This document shows, one piece after another, positions 8,967 to 21,428 of a DNA stretch of 64,000 nt (within the stretch, counting starts at the first letter, position 1; the number at the start of each line of letters is the position of its first letter). The translations under genes and the position numbers were made by a program. The notes beneath the pieces are model-generated. The model worked only from the letters and a program-made list of their open reading frames with translations. It had not been told where the DNA came from and did not search any database. The stretch lies in NCBI GenBank assembly GCA_029378245.1, contig JARKIF010000016.1:434001-498000 (forward strand), written 5' to 3'. This DNA comes from Roridomyces roridus (Eukaryota > Basidiomycota > Agaricomycetes > Agaricales > Mycenaceae).

Positions 8967-11900
8967 CTACTGTTCCTTCTTTTCAGACTCTTGCAACGCT
9001 CTCCGCACCTCCCGTCGCTCCCGTCCACGAGTGACCATCGGTTTGGGTTCCAAATCCGCGAAAAGGTACTTGCACACGATCTCGATCACATAGCAGCCCG
9101 CAAAGTCGATTATCATGCTCCATGTCAACCGAGTCTTGAACTAGCGGCGAACTCGTCAGAACTTGCCAAAGTAGACGTTCAGATCAACTTACTCCTAAGT
9201 CCATCTCAACGATTTGCAGCCATCGGTTCATCTCGGGCATGAAATCCGTAGCCCCAGAGAATGCAACAGCGCTGGCGCCGAGCAGCCCATAATAGAGGTA
9301 CTTGTTCTCCCGAATGCCCTCACGGAAAGGCCGGCCTTGGTAATTGATCGCGAATGTGGACACTTGCTGCGAGAGTCCAAGAAGGTAGATGGCAGTATTC
9401 AGCAGGTTCGGCTCGAATTTAGCTTCCAAATCGATTAGTCCCTCGCGACTAAAAAAAAACTCAGATGCATGCCAAAGGACAGGGAAACACTCTTACGGTT
9501 CATAAGCATGCGAGAGGTTGGTCATGTAAACCAGGGTAACAATATGCAGCGCAAATTGCAACACAATGGAAAGGAAGACGTAGAGATTGAAGATGTTGCC
9601 CAGAGGCCGCTCGCGAGACAGCTTTTCAACGGGCTGGGCGAAAGCATGAGAAAAAACCAACAACGGCCAGAAACTACTGACCTTGGCCCGGGAAATGCAC
9701 AAGAAGCAGACGGACATCATGACACCAGTGATGGTATACTGGTAATCTCCGAACTTGATGCCGTCGAGGTACTGCACACTGAGCGAGTATGCCGTGATAA
9801 GGCAGTTGAGCGCGAGAATCTTGTACATCTGGATAGTGGCAACGAGTGTGCAACGACCCTGTCTAATGATGTGCGTAACTGGAATTCATGATTAGAAAGT
9901 TCCTTAGATGCAAGAGGGAGATGCTCACCGGCCGCAACATGCGACAGCTTGGATGTGAACGGTGCTGCACACGAAGCATCTCCAAGCTTGATTTTCGGCA
10001 CCTCCTCCTCGTCATCGAGGTCCGCCATTTTGCTGGTAATAGCCTCGAGATTGAACTAGGCAAGTTTCAGTAAATCCAAGATATACAAACAAGCCAGACT
10101 CACGCGTTCCATGGGGTTCTTCTTGCGGGCAGTAGCCAAGTCCGCTGCAGCCCGCTGCTGCGCAGCCACCGCGTCGGGAATGAGGTGTGCAATGGCCTGC
10201 GGGACTGGCGGTGGCGGTTGATTGAAACGCGCCGAGATTTGCAACTGGCTCTCGTAAACCTTCTTGATACGTTCCAGACGTTGGCGTTCTGCAATCTTGA
10301 CCAAATCCTCCGGGGTGCCATCTAGAAGTGCAACGCCAATGTGCGCCTGCTTGAGGGCACCGACATCGTTGGTCCCGTCGCCCGCCATGAGTGTCGTGTA
10401 TCCGAGCGTCTTGAGCGTGGTGAGGATGTACTCCTTCTGCGAAGGCGACACGCGGGCGTACACCCAAGTGTTTTGCACAAGATCATTCCAGCCCGGGCGT
10501 CCCTGGTATTGCTTCATCGCAGCACCAGTGATACAAATGTCGTATTTCTCGAAGAGGGACGTGTCTATCGGTTCAGAGGGGTTGACTGGGATGATCGTGC
10601 TCTCATCCACGGTGCGCCATGTCAGATCCCCTTCGTGAGCGGGGTTCTCTTTGAGATCAAGAATGAGTGCGTCGCGGTCGACGATTTCCACATCCCGTGC
10701 AACGTGGACGGCGGTCAATGGGTTGTCTCCGGTAATCATGACGCACTAGAGGCGGTATCAACGGGGATTTCTATGATGTGAAAGGGGCACATACACGGTG
10801 CGAAGAATCTGCGAGCATCTTGAGCGTCTCAATGGCATCCGGCTTGAGCGGGCAGTGGAACACAAGGAAGCCTGCAAAGTTCAGTTGGCTCTCGACCGCG
10901 TCCCGGGGCAGTTTGTTGATCCGGTCGATGGACATGGTCTCCATTTCCTTGACCGCGAGCGCCAAAACACGGCTGCCCTTGCGGGTAAAGTATTTGTACG
11001 TGTCATCGTAGTGATCCGGGACAGTTTCGAGCATGCCCTTGATAGTCTCCGGTGCACCTTTGACAGAAGCCAGGGTTTTGCCACCGGGGAGATTCGCCAC
11101 AGTCGACATGCGTTTCAGGGCCGAGGAGAATTGGAAGCGACGGCGGATTAACAGCTGCGTTTTGTGCGGTGCATTGGAGTTTACGGGCGATACTTGTTCA
11201 CCTTTGGAAATCTTCCAGTCCAGGGCTTCCAAGGTGGTCTTTTCCATCGGGTCGCCTACGATCGTTCCATCATCAAGCCGCACAAGCGCATGGGCAGCAG
11301 CAAGACACAGGGTGGTCTCGCGTGACGTTTCCTTGACGTTCACCAGTTTGCGTTGGTCAAAGGGACTGACAAAAGTTAATACGAGCTGGGTACAAGCAGA
11401 CGGGACTCACTCGACACCGACGACTCCTTCGAGAACCAAATTCTCGGCCGTGATTGTGCCCGTCTTGTCAAAGCAGCATACATCCACGCGGCCCGCAAAA
11501 GGAATACGGAACGGCTCGGTACAGAATATGGCTATGGGATTCAGTAAATATGAGTAGACAGGCATACACAGCATGCTCACCAAATTTGGACAGAGCGACC
11601 AAGGATGCATTGACTGCGAGCGAGAGCTCCATAGGCAACTCGGGTGGCACGACACTGGTGATGATCAACACGCAATCGAGGAGGAGCTTGCTCTTCTTCA
11701 AGTCGCGCTCGATACCCCGGGTCCAGACATACCAACTTGCGGCGATGGCGAATATGAGCAGGAAGCCGATGAAGAGGAAACTCTCGAGGTTGTTGGCCGA
11801 GACACGCTCCGTGCTGAAAATCATGGTGCGCACTAGCTGACCCTGTGCAGTGCCGAAACCGGTGCGGAGGACCACACCGAGGCAGCCACCGTCGGGAGTC

Positions 11901-13142
11901 TTGAGAGGCGCTTCCAGTCCGCTCTGGGAGGCCGCCGAGGCCTGCAGAACCTTGGTGCCGCTGAAAAGGACTGCATTCTTGTGAGCACCGTCGACGTCGA
12001 GATTGTCGGAAGCATCCAATAATTGGATGGATTCTTTGAGCAGGGGCGTGGATTCGCCGGAGAGCATCGCCTCGTTGACGATGCAGGTGCCGTGAACGAG
12101 GAGTACATCCGCAGGGACGCTGAGCTCGTTCTGCTGCGGGGCGAGTGATACTACGTCACCCGGCAGCAGTTTGTCAGTCTGGACCTCTTGCCATTTGTTG
12201 TCGCGATAGCATTGTATCGGGTACGGGGCAACAGACATGGTCCTGAATTCCGTGAGCGTGCGGACGCGCTAATGGTGATTTCAGTCTCAGGAAACAGTCA
12301 AAGAGTGATTTACGGACCTGCCATACGACGGTGCACTCAAACATGACAAGCATGAAGAGGGTGAAGAGACTGTAGTACCAGTACTCGTCCAGACACCAGA
12401 GCGCGACGCAAAAGATCTGGAAAACGAAGAAGGGAGCTGTGGCGTGCTCGCCAAACAGCTCGCTGAAGGACGGGATTGGGATGTTGAACTCGTTGCCTCC
12501 GTAAAGAGAGAACAAGCCGAGGAGTTGGGCAGTCGGAAGGCCTTTCGGCTGGAGGAAAGTGGAAAGGGGTGGGTTGCCCGAGGAGGGGTACGGAAGACGC
12601 GCAAAGACGAGAGGCTCTAGCGACTGGATAACATAGGTGTCGCGCTGATAACTAAAGGTATAGGTCAACGGGTCTTCCGGAGCTTTTTTGTCTAGAGGAA
12701 CAATGTCTCCCTGACCGCGGTGGAGATGGGGGACGATACGGATGCAGTCTGCCTCTTGGAGGGACTGCGGGGTCGTGGTGGTAATCCAGGCACGCGCTCC
12801 CCCGCTCCATTTCGTTACGAGGAAGCTGAGAGCATGGCTGGCTCCGAGGGTGACGCAGGCAAGAAAGGTCCACTCCTCTGAGACCAGCCATTGGTCGTAC
12901 TTGACATAGTAGGCATACGCGAGCAGTGGGTAGAGGGAGAGGAACGGGAGGGCGTAAAGATGGGCGACCAAGGGCAGCCGGACATGGAGACTGGCACGCG
13001 CGATGTCGACCGAGTCGATCGCGACGGCAACGACCCTGAAAAGAGTTAGCTCTCAATTTCTCTGGGAGGACTGGCCGCGTACATATTTCGGCGCGGAGGA
13101 AGACGTGTAGTGGATCAGATGTGACAATGTCAGCATTTCCAT
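8967..13142 (-). CDS. SPF1: P5A-type ATPase (Spf1), endoplasmic reticulum
   Basis: P-type ATPase of the P5A group, which removes mis-inserted transmembrane helices from the ER membrane and supports ER homeostasis. The spliced product (about 1,200 residues, at least ten introns) shows the P5A N-terminal hairpin region ([27 protein letters not shown]), [21 protein letters not shown], the actuator loop ending [22 protein letters not shown], the phosphorylation site [35 protein letters not shown] and the hinge [14 protein letters not shown]. It continues to a charged C-terminus, ending TAG at 8967-8969. The start at 13142 is uncertain: only a weak donor inside a short first exon keeps phase with the next exon (from about 13035). 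It is divergent from the gene at 13357. Confidence 0.93.
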
Positions 13143-13356
13143 CACAAAAGTCGTCTTTTTTCGTCCAAAAAATGGGTACGACTACGAGGAGAACTGGCTA
13201 GAAGACTGGCTATATACTACGGGTCCAACTTGGAGAAAGCAAGGATGAAAATTTTAAATTGACGAAATGACGTGCAAAGTGTTTTGACATGTTTGCGCCT
13301 GGATTATCTGCCGCCAGTGGACACTCTCTTCCCATCCTTCAAGAACTAACGACCTA
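13143..13356. promoter_or_regulatory. Divergent promoter between SPF1 and the DUF4203-like gene
   Basis: 214 bp of AT-rich sequence separates the two start codons. No clear TATA or CCAAT box was seen; both genes must initiate here. Confidence 0.4.
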
Positions 13357-15131
13357 ATGACGATAAACGACTCCGTGACACTCACCAACCTGCTCCCATC
13401 CACAGACTATCTCCTTACATACTCGCTCCCGCTCCTCTTCCTTTCCCTGCTCCTCACCTTCGCAGGCACCTTCCTTACCCTCGACCGCTCCCGCTCCTTC
13501 CCCCCGGAGCGATATGGCGTTCTCCCCGGCGCGTTCGAACCAAAGAAACAAATCAACTTCACTCTCGAGGGCGGCGTCGGAGGTTTGACCTCGGGCTATG
13601 CGTTCGGAGTGCATTTCTCGACGTTTCTTGCCCTCCTGGTACCGGCGATATCTACCTCCACCCCGCTCAATTCAAAGTCTTTTCTGGCCGTATGGCTTCT
13701 GTCTTCCGCCATCACGACTTTCCTCGCAGGCAGGTGGCGTTATTTCGCCCTCACTTTCATTGGCATATCCGGCGGGTAAGACTCACAAAGACAGTGTCGT
13801 GTGCAACACCGTTGACGTCGTTCCTAGTGCAACGTTCTCTGTCGCTCTTGCAGTCATCCTGCATCCTTCCCGACTAGCCCGCATAATAATCACTGCCGTG
13901 CTCATTGTGATATCCATTGTCATGGTCCTGTTACCCATACCCCGCACTCAACATTCGGCTGTTCGCTTTGCTACCGCATCCACGGGAGCGTTCGGAACGG
14001 TACTTTCGATTGCACTCCTTGCCCATGTGCCTGCGTGGGCCAATGTCTGGCAACGCTTGTGGGTCGCCATCGACTTTACGGGTAGCTGGGGGACGGTTGA
14101 AGAAAAGGGTCTGGATGCCGGTTTCTGTCTGTTCTTTGTGGCGGGGATGGCTTCCGACTGGTTTCTCAGGCGTCAATTCGGAGAGTGCCCAGACGAGGTG
14201 TGTTTCGACTCTGAAAATGATCGCAATCATCTTATCTGCGCCATAGAAATGGGATAGCTATCTTGCCAACTACGCTGCCAGTCTTCCCAACGCTTCCAAC
14301 CGAGCCGGCACATTCACTCCCTTTGCATCCTTTTGGGAGCGTGTGTTTGGTGCTTCGCCCCCAATCAACGCCCCCAAGGATGTCATCTTCCCCGATGATG
14401 ATGCGGACGACGTCAAGCTTGCTCCTGGCAAACACCGAGAGTCGTTCGAATTCCAGAGGAGCCCGACGTACCTCAAGAAAGGTCGCTCGGCTGCCCGGTT
14501 CCAAGCACGGATGGGCGGGAAGCGGGGCGCGGTCAAGTTCCAGCCCGTTGGGGAGGCAGACCTGTCCTCCTCCGACGAAGATGATCCGCTCAGGTCACCG
14601 CCACTCAGTCCCACCAAAATTCCGCGACCATGGCTACGGCAGAAAATGTCCATGTCGTCTACGACGCCAACCCTGGTGGACGACAGCTCTACCAAGAGTA
14701 GGAATATTAATTTCGACAAGGAGATGAGCAAAGTGCGGGGTGCAAAGAAGCGGACTATGGATGATGCAGCGCCCGATTATTCCGACTTTGAGGAGGACGT
14801 CACGAGTCTAGGGAAGAGCGACGGCAAGGATGGCAAAGAGTGGAGCCCGGGTTTCCTGCAGCGGCATCGCTCTGGTACCAACTCTTCTGGCTCCCAGCGG
14901 ACTGCCGTAACCCGAAGCACCGCCTCAAATCCGCCACCGCTGGCTCCTGTACCTGCCACGCCGTCGCTCATCAAAGCCCTGGACCGGATAGCGGTAGCAC
15001 AGAAGGACGCATTTTCGAGCGCGCCGGAGGGAATGCCGAGTCCAGGGAGTCCGCCTTCCTCCCCGAGACAAGAGTTCAAGGGTGCACGGTGGGATGACTT
15101 TTGGAAGGAAGTGAGAGAGAAAGCGCGATGA
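13357..15131 (+). CDS. Multi-pass membrane protein with disordered cytoplasmic tail (DUF4203/TMEM198-like)
   Basis: Residues 1-250 contain about seven hydrophobic segments (for example LLTYSLPLLFLSLLLTFAGTF, AVWLLSSAITTFLAG, IIITAVLIVISIVMVLLPI, AFGTVLSIALLAHVPAWANVW), arranged like fungal DUF4203 (TM7S3/TM198-like) proteins. After an intron near 14197-14260 comes a roughly 280-residue Ser/Pro/acid-rich tail (DDDADDVK, SSSDEDDPL, SPPSSPRQ) with many possible phosphorylation sites. The ATG at 13357 is the first in frame, and TGA lies at 15129-15131. Family assignment rests on topology and general resemblance, not on a diagnostic motif. Function unknown. Confidence 0.7.
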
Positions 15132-15379
15132 TAGTTGGGCTTTCGGTGGCTATTTAATCTTATTCTTATGATCTTTGACGACAATACCCTGTAACGATTT
15201 AATGACGATTTTTGTGCGATTCAAAGAACGGAGGCGAATATTTGCTACAAGTTGCATTGTGCCGAACAATGAGAGTGAAGCCAAATACCGGATCAAAGGA
15301 TTTCGGGATCAGCGGTCAATGCAGTCCGCTATAACAGTGCTTGTCTTCTACCCTCACATTCTTTCACGATACCCCCCTC

Positions 15380-17207
15380 ATGGATACCTCCACCTCGGAT
15401 GACCTCTTCGCCCATGGCCCGCAATCTACTCAACCTATCCGCCGACTTTCTGACCCTGGCCTTCCTTCCGCACGTCTATTACAGGACAATCGCACTCGGC
15501 GCCTGAGCGACCCGGGGCGTGGGCATGCTGTCTTTACCTTACGACGGATTAGAGACACCTTGAACCCCCCGATGAACGAAGGAAGCCGATTTTCTTATGC
15601 GACCTCGTCCGCCACCCAGTCCTTCGTGTCCATGGACACCATTGATCCTACTCCCACCGGATCGACCGCAGCGCTGGACGCACCCAGTGAGGTGCCCAGC
15701 ATACCTAGTGAGGCGGAAGACGATATTGTGCCTCCTTCGGTACCTGCGAGCCCCATCACACCGACCCGAGATAACACAATTCGCGTCTCCCCTACGGGCA
15801 TTGACCAGACCGCCAATAGCCCGAGGCGCAGACCTACACACTCTTTTCCTTCTCCGATATCCACGAATACCCCCATCGAAACGAATGCCACGCCTGGTGG
15901 CCGTGGAGAAGACCTTCAGCGTCGGGACACCCTCAGGAATGAGCGGCGGGTCCCGGGTAGTGGTACCGCGGCAAACGCGGCAGTTCCAGACTCCTTGGAA
16001 CAGGATGCAACCGTCCGTGCCCATCCAACCCGAGAAATCGCGCAAGACGTGGTCGCCGCGGTATTTGCTCCTTCTAGTGCTCTCGAACGGGAAGCAATAG
16101 CCCCTGCGGCTGTTGCGCCCCAACGGAGCATTAAAGTGTCTTCGACGCCAACTGTTGTTCCGCCAAAGCGGGATGAAGCAAGTAGGACGTCTATCCAAGA
16201 ATCCCGGGTTCCCCGCACCTCGACCACATCCAACCGGGCACCGACGGTTCCGACCAAATCCCAGCCTAAATCTTCGTTGGAGTCCCCAGCACAACGATCA
16301 CCCACTACTCCTCGTACCATGGTGGCCAGCACGTCCGAGAAAGAGTCGACTGCGGAGCCAAGACCGTCCAAGAGTGAGGCCCAGCGTCCGCCTCTGCCCA
16401 TGACGAGGAGCGAAATGCAGCAAATGGATACGAAATACGTCAACATGCTTCTGGCTGTCGACAGTATTCCGGTAAGTGAATTTGGTCCTTCAGTCTCCAG
16501 TGTCGTGACACTTCTTTGCCCAGTGGTTGTACAACATTCTCGCTAATTTTTTCACCTGGATCCTGTTGGCTGGCCTGGTGCTCTTCCCAGGAACTTTCGC
16601 CAATCTACAATCAAGCACGAACCAGAACGGAATCGTTGTTGCTGCTGTCGACGTGGTGGAGCATGTATCTTTGTCAGTCTTTCCTCCACGATTCACACCA
16701 AATAGCTCAAACCGCCCCAGATTCGTAATTGCCTGGATATGTACGGGAATCGGCGCGGCAGGGATGTGCTATCTATCGTACCGCTGGCGGGTGAGTTGCA
16801 TTCATGGAGCCTCTCGCTCTTCAGCTCACCTGTGGCACAGTCCAATTACATCTGGCTCGTCAACAAAGTATTCATGTGGGCGCCTTCGTCTTTAAACTAC
16901 TCTCCACATTCTAAACATTCTCAGGCCCGGCTTCCTCAACTCACTTGCTGGCGTACTTTCGACTCTTTCGAGCGTTTTGGGTTCGCAGGCCAAGACCTTT
17001 TCCATCTCCAGTCGATCTACCATCATTGTCACCGGCGTACTGACGGTTGTGTGTGGCGGGCTAACAGCGTTCTATATGTTCGTCCTTATCCGGACGCTCA
17101 AGAAGCAGCACGATGCAGAGGTCGGGAAGCAGCGGGCGGGGAAGTATGGGGAAGGGTTTGCTGACTTGACGAAGCGAAAGACGGGGGCTGTTTCTAATAT
17201 TGTTTGA
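15380..17207 (+). CDS. Hypothetical membrane protein with long disordered N-terminus
   Basis: The first 365 residues are low-complexity, Ser/Thr/Pro-rich and contain two IRRLSDPG-type repeats (RRLSDPG near residues 20 and 40), which resemble kinase sites. After an intron at about 16472-16524 follow four hydrophobic segments: WLYNILANFFTWILLAGLVL, FVIAWICTGIGAAGMCYLSY, a loop reading SNYIWLVNKVF, and STIIVTGVLTVVCGGLTAFY. The protein ends in a charged tail, LKKQHDAEVGKQRAGKYGEG. The ATG at 15380 is chosen because the frame upstream has only non-ATG starts. I do not recognise the family; a role at the plasma membrane or ER is guesswork. Confidence 0.65.
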
Positions 17208-17347
17208 TCTATGGGACTTTCGGACTGTGGCACAACATTGTACCAACGCTGAGAAGCAAATCCTACCAAGTTGTATTGTGGCTGTACATATCGCGTTTGA
17301 TCGAGTTTGATGATCGCCCAACTTTTTCTTCCAAAAACGCGCTCTCA

Positions 17348-20207
17348 ATGGCTTCATGGGTTGGTCGCACTCGCGCGTGCCCAAGAAGTCAACTCACTTC
17401 GCTATTCCACACCTCTGCACCCGTTTCTTGGTCCGGGAAGAAGCGCTGTGTGTTCCACTACCCTGGGCACACGAGCCGTTCTAATGTCATTTAGCTTTTG
17501 GTCTTTTAGACGACTCGGCCCCTTCTTCGTCCACTCGTTCCGCACCTCCAGAATGTAAAACTCTTTTTTTACTGCGTTTTTATCACTGACTTGCTCCAGC
17601 TTCCAAAGGGCGAGCGCGTGCCAAACCACCGCCTTTTATACGCGACGCTGTGCCTCACTCCGAAATCGAGGAATCTTCCCAGCCATCTCACGGTCGGAAT
17701 CCATCCTTCAGACGACGGTCTGAAGCTCGCAATGAACTAGACTGGGAGCGAAGGACTGGGAAGTGGTCGACGAGTGCTTTTGGTGGTGGAGATGGCCATG
17801 GGTCTCGGATGGGGATACGAGAGGATAGGCCCTCTTCGTATGGATTGAATGAGAGCAGGCTCGGCGCCCCTCAAAACACGTACCGCACCGGGGAACAATC
17901 GCGGTTCGGTCCACGGGCCCGACCACCATCGTTTGGATTGCGCCCATTGGGTGCACCCCCTCGAAGAGTAGAGCTGGAACGCGAGGCTTCCTCTTCACCG
18001 GGAACGGGCGATGAAAACTTTCGCGAGCCTCTTGGACCACGGCTAAAGAATCGGAACCAACCTCTCAACTCCCCTTCTTCGAGTCCCGTTAAAACTCCTC
18101 CCACAACTATTGAAAAGCCCAAACCGCCTACACCCCCACCAAAGAAGGAATCAGTTGTGGCGTCGCTCTTTTACAACCCTCCGGTGGTTCTTGCCCGAGC
18201 CGGTGTTCCTATAGTATCTAAATCCGACCCGATAACAGCCAGTACGACTTCTTCATACAGTCCATCCATGTCCCACAGGGACGCACTGCCCACCAAATTC
18301 ACTTCTCCACCTCTTCTTCCTGGTCTTCTCAACGGTGTGACCGAGATGCTCGGTGGACCTGCAGCCACTCCGACCACGGTCCAGGCCTTGAGTCTGAAAT
18401 GGATTGTAGAACCTTGGACCGCGGGCCAAGAAAACGTCCCGTCGAGTACAGCCTTGACCACGGAAACCAGAGCGGAAAACTACAAGGAATACCTCCTTGC
18501 CTCGGAAACGGGGTCTGGGAAATCCATTGCGTATCTCCTTCCCGTTCTGCAAGCTCTGAAACTCGGCGAAGCACGGCGAGTCACCGAGGGTGCTACATCC
18601 AAGCGTGGTCTCAACCCTCGAGCGCTCATCCTGGCGCCGACACATGAGCTCGCCAGGCAGCTCTCCGGTGTCGCCAAGGCCTTGCTACATGATGTGAAAC
18701 TCCGTGTATTGTGTGCGTCCCGAGCGAATTCTCCAGCCAGGGCTCCTAGGGACCCTACTGTAGCTGGCAAAGGGAAGAAAAACAGCAACGCTAGCCGTAT
18801 GAAAGCGCTACTCGCTACCACGGAAGAAACTGGCACGGGGGAATTCCAAGTGAAGGAGACAGACGTTGGACGAGATGGCTTCCCTGTTGACATTGTGGTC
18901 GGGACACCCATGAAAATAATGGAAATGATCAGAGGCCGTGGTTGGGAACAGTCGGTCGAGTTCAGCGGCGGAGCTGCTGCTGCTTTCGAGCGGGAGCAGA
19001 AGGACAAGGGAGTGACGGATGGCGAAGAAGAGAAAGGTCCCAAAAGACGGCGTGGCCGTGATTCCGTCCCTGGTGTTGGAAAGTGGCAATCGTCTCCGGA
19101 AATGGGCCTCTCCGACATAGAATGGGTCGTCGTCGATGAAGCGGATGTTCTTTTTGGTGAGTTTTAAAAGTATCTTGCGATTTGTTAATCTAATCACCTT
19201 GAATAGATCCTGACTTCCAAGAGACGACACGGCTGCTTCTGGCGGACATCTCCAAAGCTCGCGGGCATGAGGTGCCCTTTACCGCGTTGCCTGTCGGCTT
19301 GCTAGCACCCGCGCCTCCTTCCCCCGCTCCTGTGCCCGCTACCTCTCGCCAAAAGGAGAAAGACAAAAAGGCGATGGAAGAGAGCCAAAGCAAGAAGATC
19401 ACAGTCCATCGTGGTTCTTCGGCCATCGCTCCACTTGATTACCCGTTCAACCTGCTTCTAACATCTGCCACGATCCCCAACTCGCTCTCGACTTATCTTA
19501 ACGCATACCACCCGGCTATCCAGCGTTTTGTTTCCCCGAATCTCCACCATCTGCCGAAAACACTCAAGCCAGAGTACGTCAACTGGACCGGTGGGAATAA
19601 GAACGCGGACATCGAGCGACGTTTGCGCAGGGTCTGGGCCGCAGATGCAGCGGAGGGCTTGGGCCCAGTCGCTGATAGTCTCGGGGACATGAGCAAAGTC
19701 ATCATATTCTGCAACAGGAACACCAAAGTCAATGACTTGGGCGACTTTCTCGAAGAAAAGGGCATCAAGAATGTCCAGCTGTCGAGTTCGAGCGAGAACA
19801 GACAACGCGGCAATAATAAACATCTCGAGGGTTTCCTGAAGGGCGTTGCCCAGGATGTGAAGAAGGAGGACGACTGGAGTTCTTCGTCGGTGGGGGCCGA
19901 GCAGGCTGGACCGAAGCGTTCACTGGTGCCCACACGCAAACCACCCAAGGAACCTATCAACGACCCGATGCACGTACCGCACGTCATGATCACCACGTCC
20001 CTCCTTTCGCGTGGGCTGGACTTTTCGCCCAACGTCAAACACGTATTCATCGTCGACGAGCCACGGAACATGATTGACTTTTTGCATCGTGCAGGGAGGA
20101 CCGGGAGGGCTGGTTCTTTTGGCAAGGTCGTCATCTTTGGCAAGATGGAAGGACGGGGAAGTCAGAGGAGTAAGGAAGTCAGGAAGAGGGTCAAGGCTTT
20201 CCTTTAA
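17348..20207 (+). CDS. DEAD-box RNA helicase, mitochondrial MRH4-like
   Basis: ATP-dependent RNA helicase; Mrh4 acts in mitochondrial large-subunit assembly. Motifs in order: LLASETGSGKSIAYLLP (motif I, with SGKS), PTHELARQ (Ia), VGTPMKI, VVDEADVLF (II, DEAD), LLTSATIP (III), FCNRNTKVNDLGDFL, TTSLLSRGLDF (V) and HRAGRTGRAG (VI). The N-terminus MASWVGRTRACPRSQLTSLF is basic with no acids, like a mitochondrial presequence. Two small introns (32 bp near 17480-17511 and 44 bp near 17556-17599) are needed to join it in frame, and the first is unusually short. Residues 70-200 are low-complexity. An acidic/basic insertion lies between motifs Ib and II, and one intron interrupts just after motif II. 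MRH4 identity is inferred from DEADVLF and the presequence. Confidence 0.82.
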
Positions 20208-20287
20208 TTTATTCGCACTCATTTATCCACTCTTAATTGAAAATCATCCATCCCATGGAAATGATATTATAACTCGATAACTAGTGT

Positions 20288-21133
20288 CTACACTTGGTGG
20301 CCGAGCGCCTGGTTGGGCTGGGTGAACGCGTAGGCACCAGGCGGGGGGGCGTATGTGGTCATGGGGGCATTGGGAATGTATGCGTTGGGGTTGACGGCGG
20401 TTCCCTTGGCCATTTCCTCCTCCTTCAGCTGCCTCACGTAGTTGGCAGCGATGATGCAGCCGTCTGTGACGGACGATTAGCAGAAGCAAAGTTGGTAGAT
20501 AAACAAACGAACAGAGCTCAACGACCCAGGCGACGAGAAATATTCCAATAATTAGCCCCTTGGCGATGTCCAGATCCGTGTGGCATTGCTTGATCTTGGA
20601 CGGGTCCGTGGAGTTTTGGATGCAGTTTGAAATGGCTGCATCCGAATTTCGCTTGAAAACCGTGTAGATGCTGAATATGCCGGTTCCGATGCTGAATCCG
20701 AGATGGAGACTGAGCGCTGAAGAAAAGGTTGACACCGCAGCGGTATTTCTGGCAAGGACGCCAAAGAGACTGGGACAGGATAAGCAGAGAAGGATAAAAA
20801 ATTCGAAGAGTCATACCCGAATGCTCCAAGTAGTGCCAGAAGGGAGAATATCGCGGTGACGACATACAACGCCGGTTTGTGGCTTTCAGTGATTATATGC
20901 TCGTCTGCCAGATACTTCAATTGAAGGCAAGAGGAAAGTTGAAGGAAGCTCACCAAGTCTTTTGATTTCTACGACACCACCCACAGCGACCAAACCCCCA
21001 CCCAGGAGGGCAATGAGACTCATCACCTTGGAGAAATTCCAGCTCGGAAGAAAGCCAGAGTGAGAAGACGTACCAACACGCCAAACCTCACCGGAAGGCA
21101 GCAGCAGAATGTACGCGTTTGAACGTAGGCCAT
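20288..21133 (-). CDS. Four-TM small membrane protein
   Basis: The spliced product begins MAYVQTRTFCCCLPVRFGV, with a CCC cluster that could be acylated. It contains four hydrophobic segments: VMSLIALLGGGLVAVGGVVE, ALYVVTAIFSLLALLGAFG, STFSSALSLHLGFSIGTGIF and LIIGIFLVAWVVEL. A loop with two cysteines (ISNCIQN, IKQCHTD) lies between segments 3 and 4, as in tetraspan proteins of basidiomycetes. The C-terminus is Pro/Tyr-rich (YAPPPGAYAFTQPNQ). Four introns. The start at 21133 is chosen because it gives the CCC N-terminus and phase agreement with exon 2. It converges with the helicase gene, with stop codons 80 bp apart. Function unknown. Confidence 0.68.
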
Positions 21134-21428
21134 AGTAGACACCCAGAAGAAATCTTGTTACAATATACAAATCCGAAGAGAAGGAGGCCAGAAAGACTTT
21201 GCGGAGAAATTGAAGAAAAAAAGGTCAAAGTCAAAGGCGAAGAGATTGCGAAGAAGGAAAGAATGGGCACAGCCTGGTTCATCGGAGTAGCCGCTTGGGG
21301 TTTTATATGCGTTGGCGGGTAGGGGCGGGACCGGCGGGTATGCAGCCATATGCTCTTGGCTGATCGTTGCGAGTTGGTTGCGAGGTGTCAGGAGTGTCCG
21401 AACCTGTCGCAGACTCGGATCAATTTCA

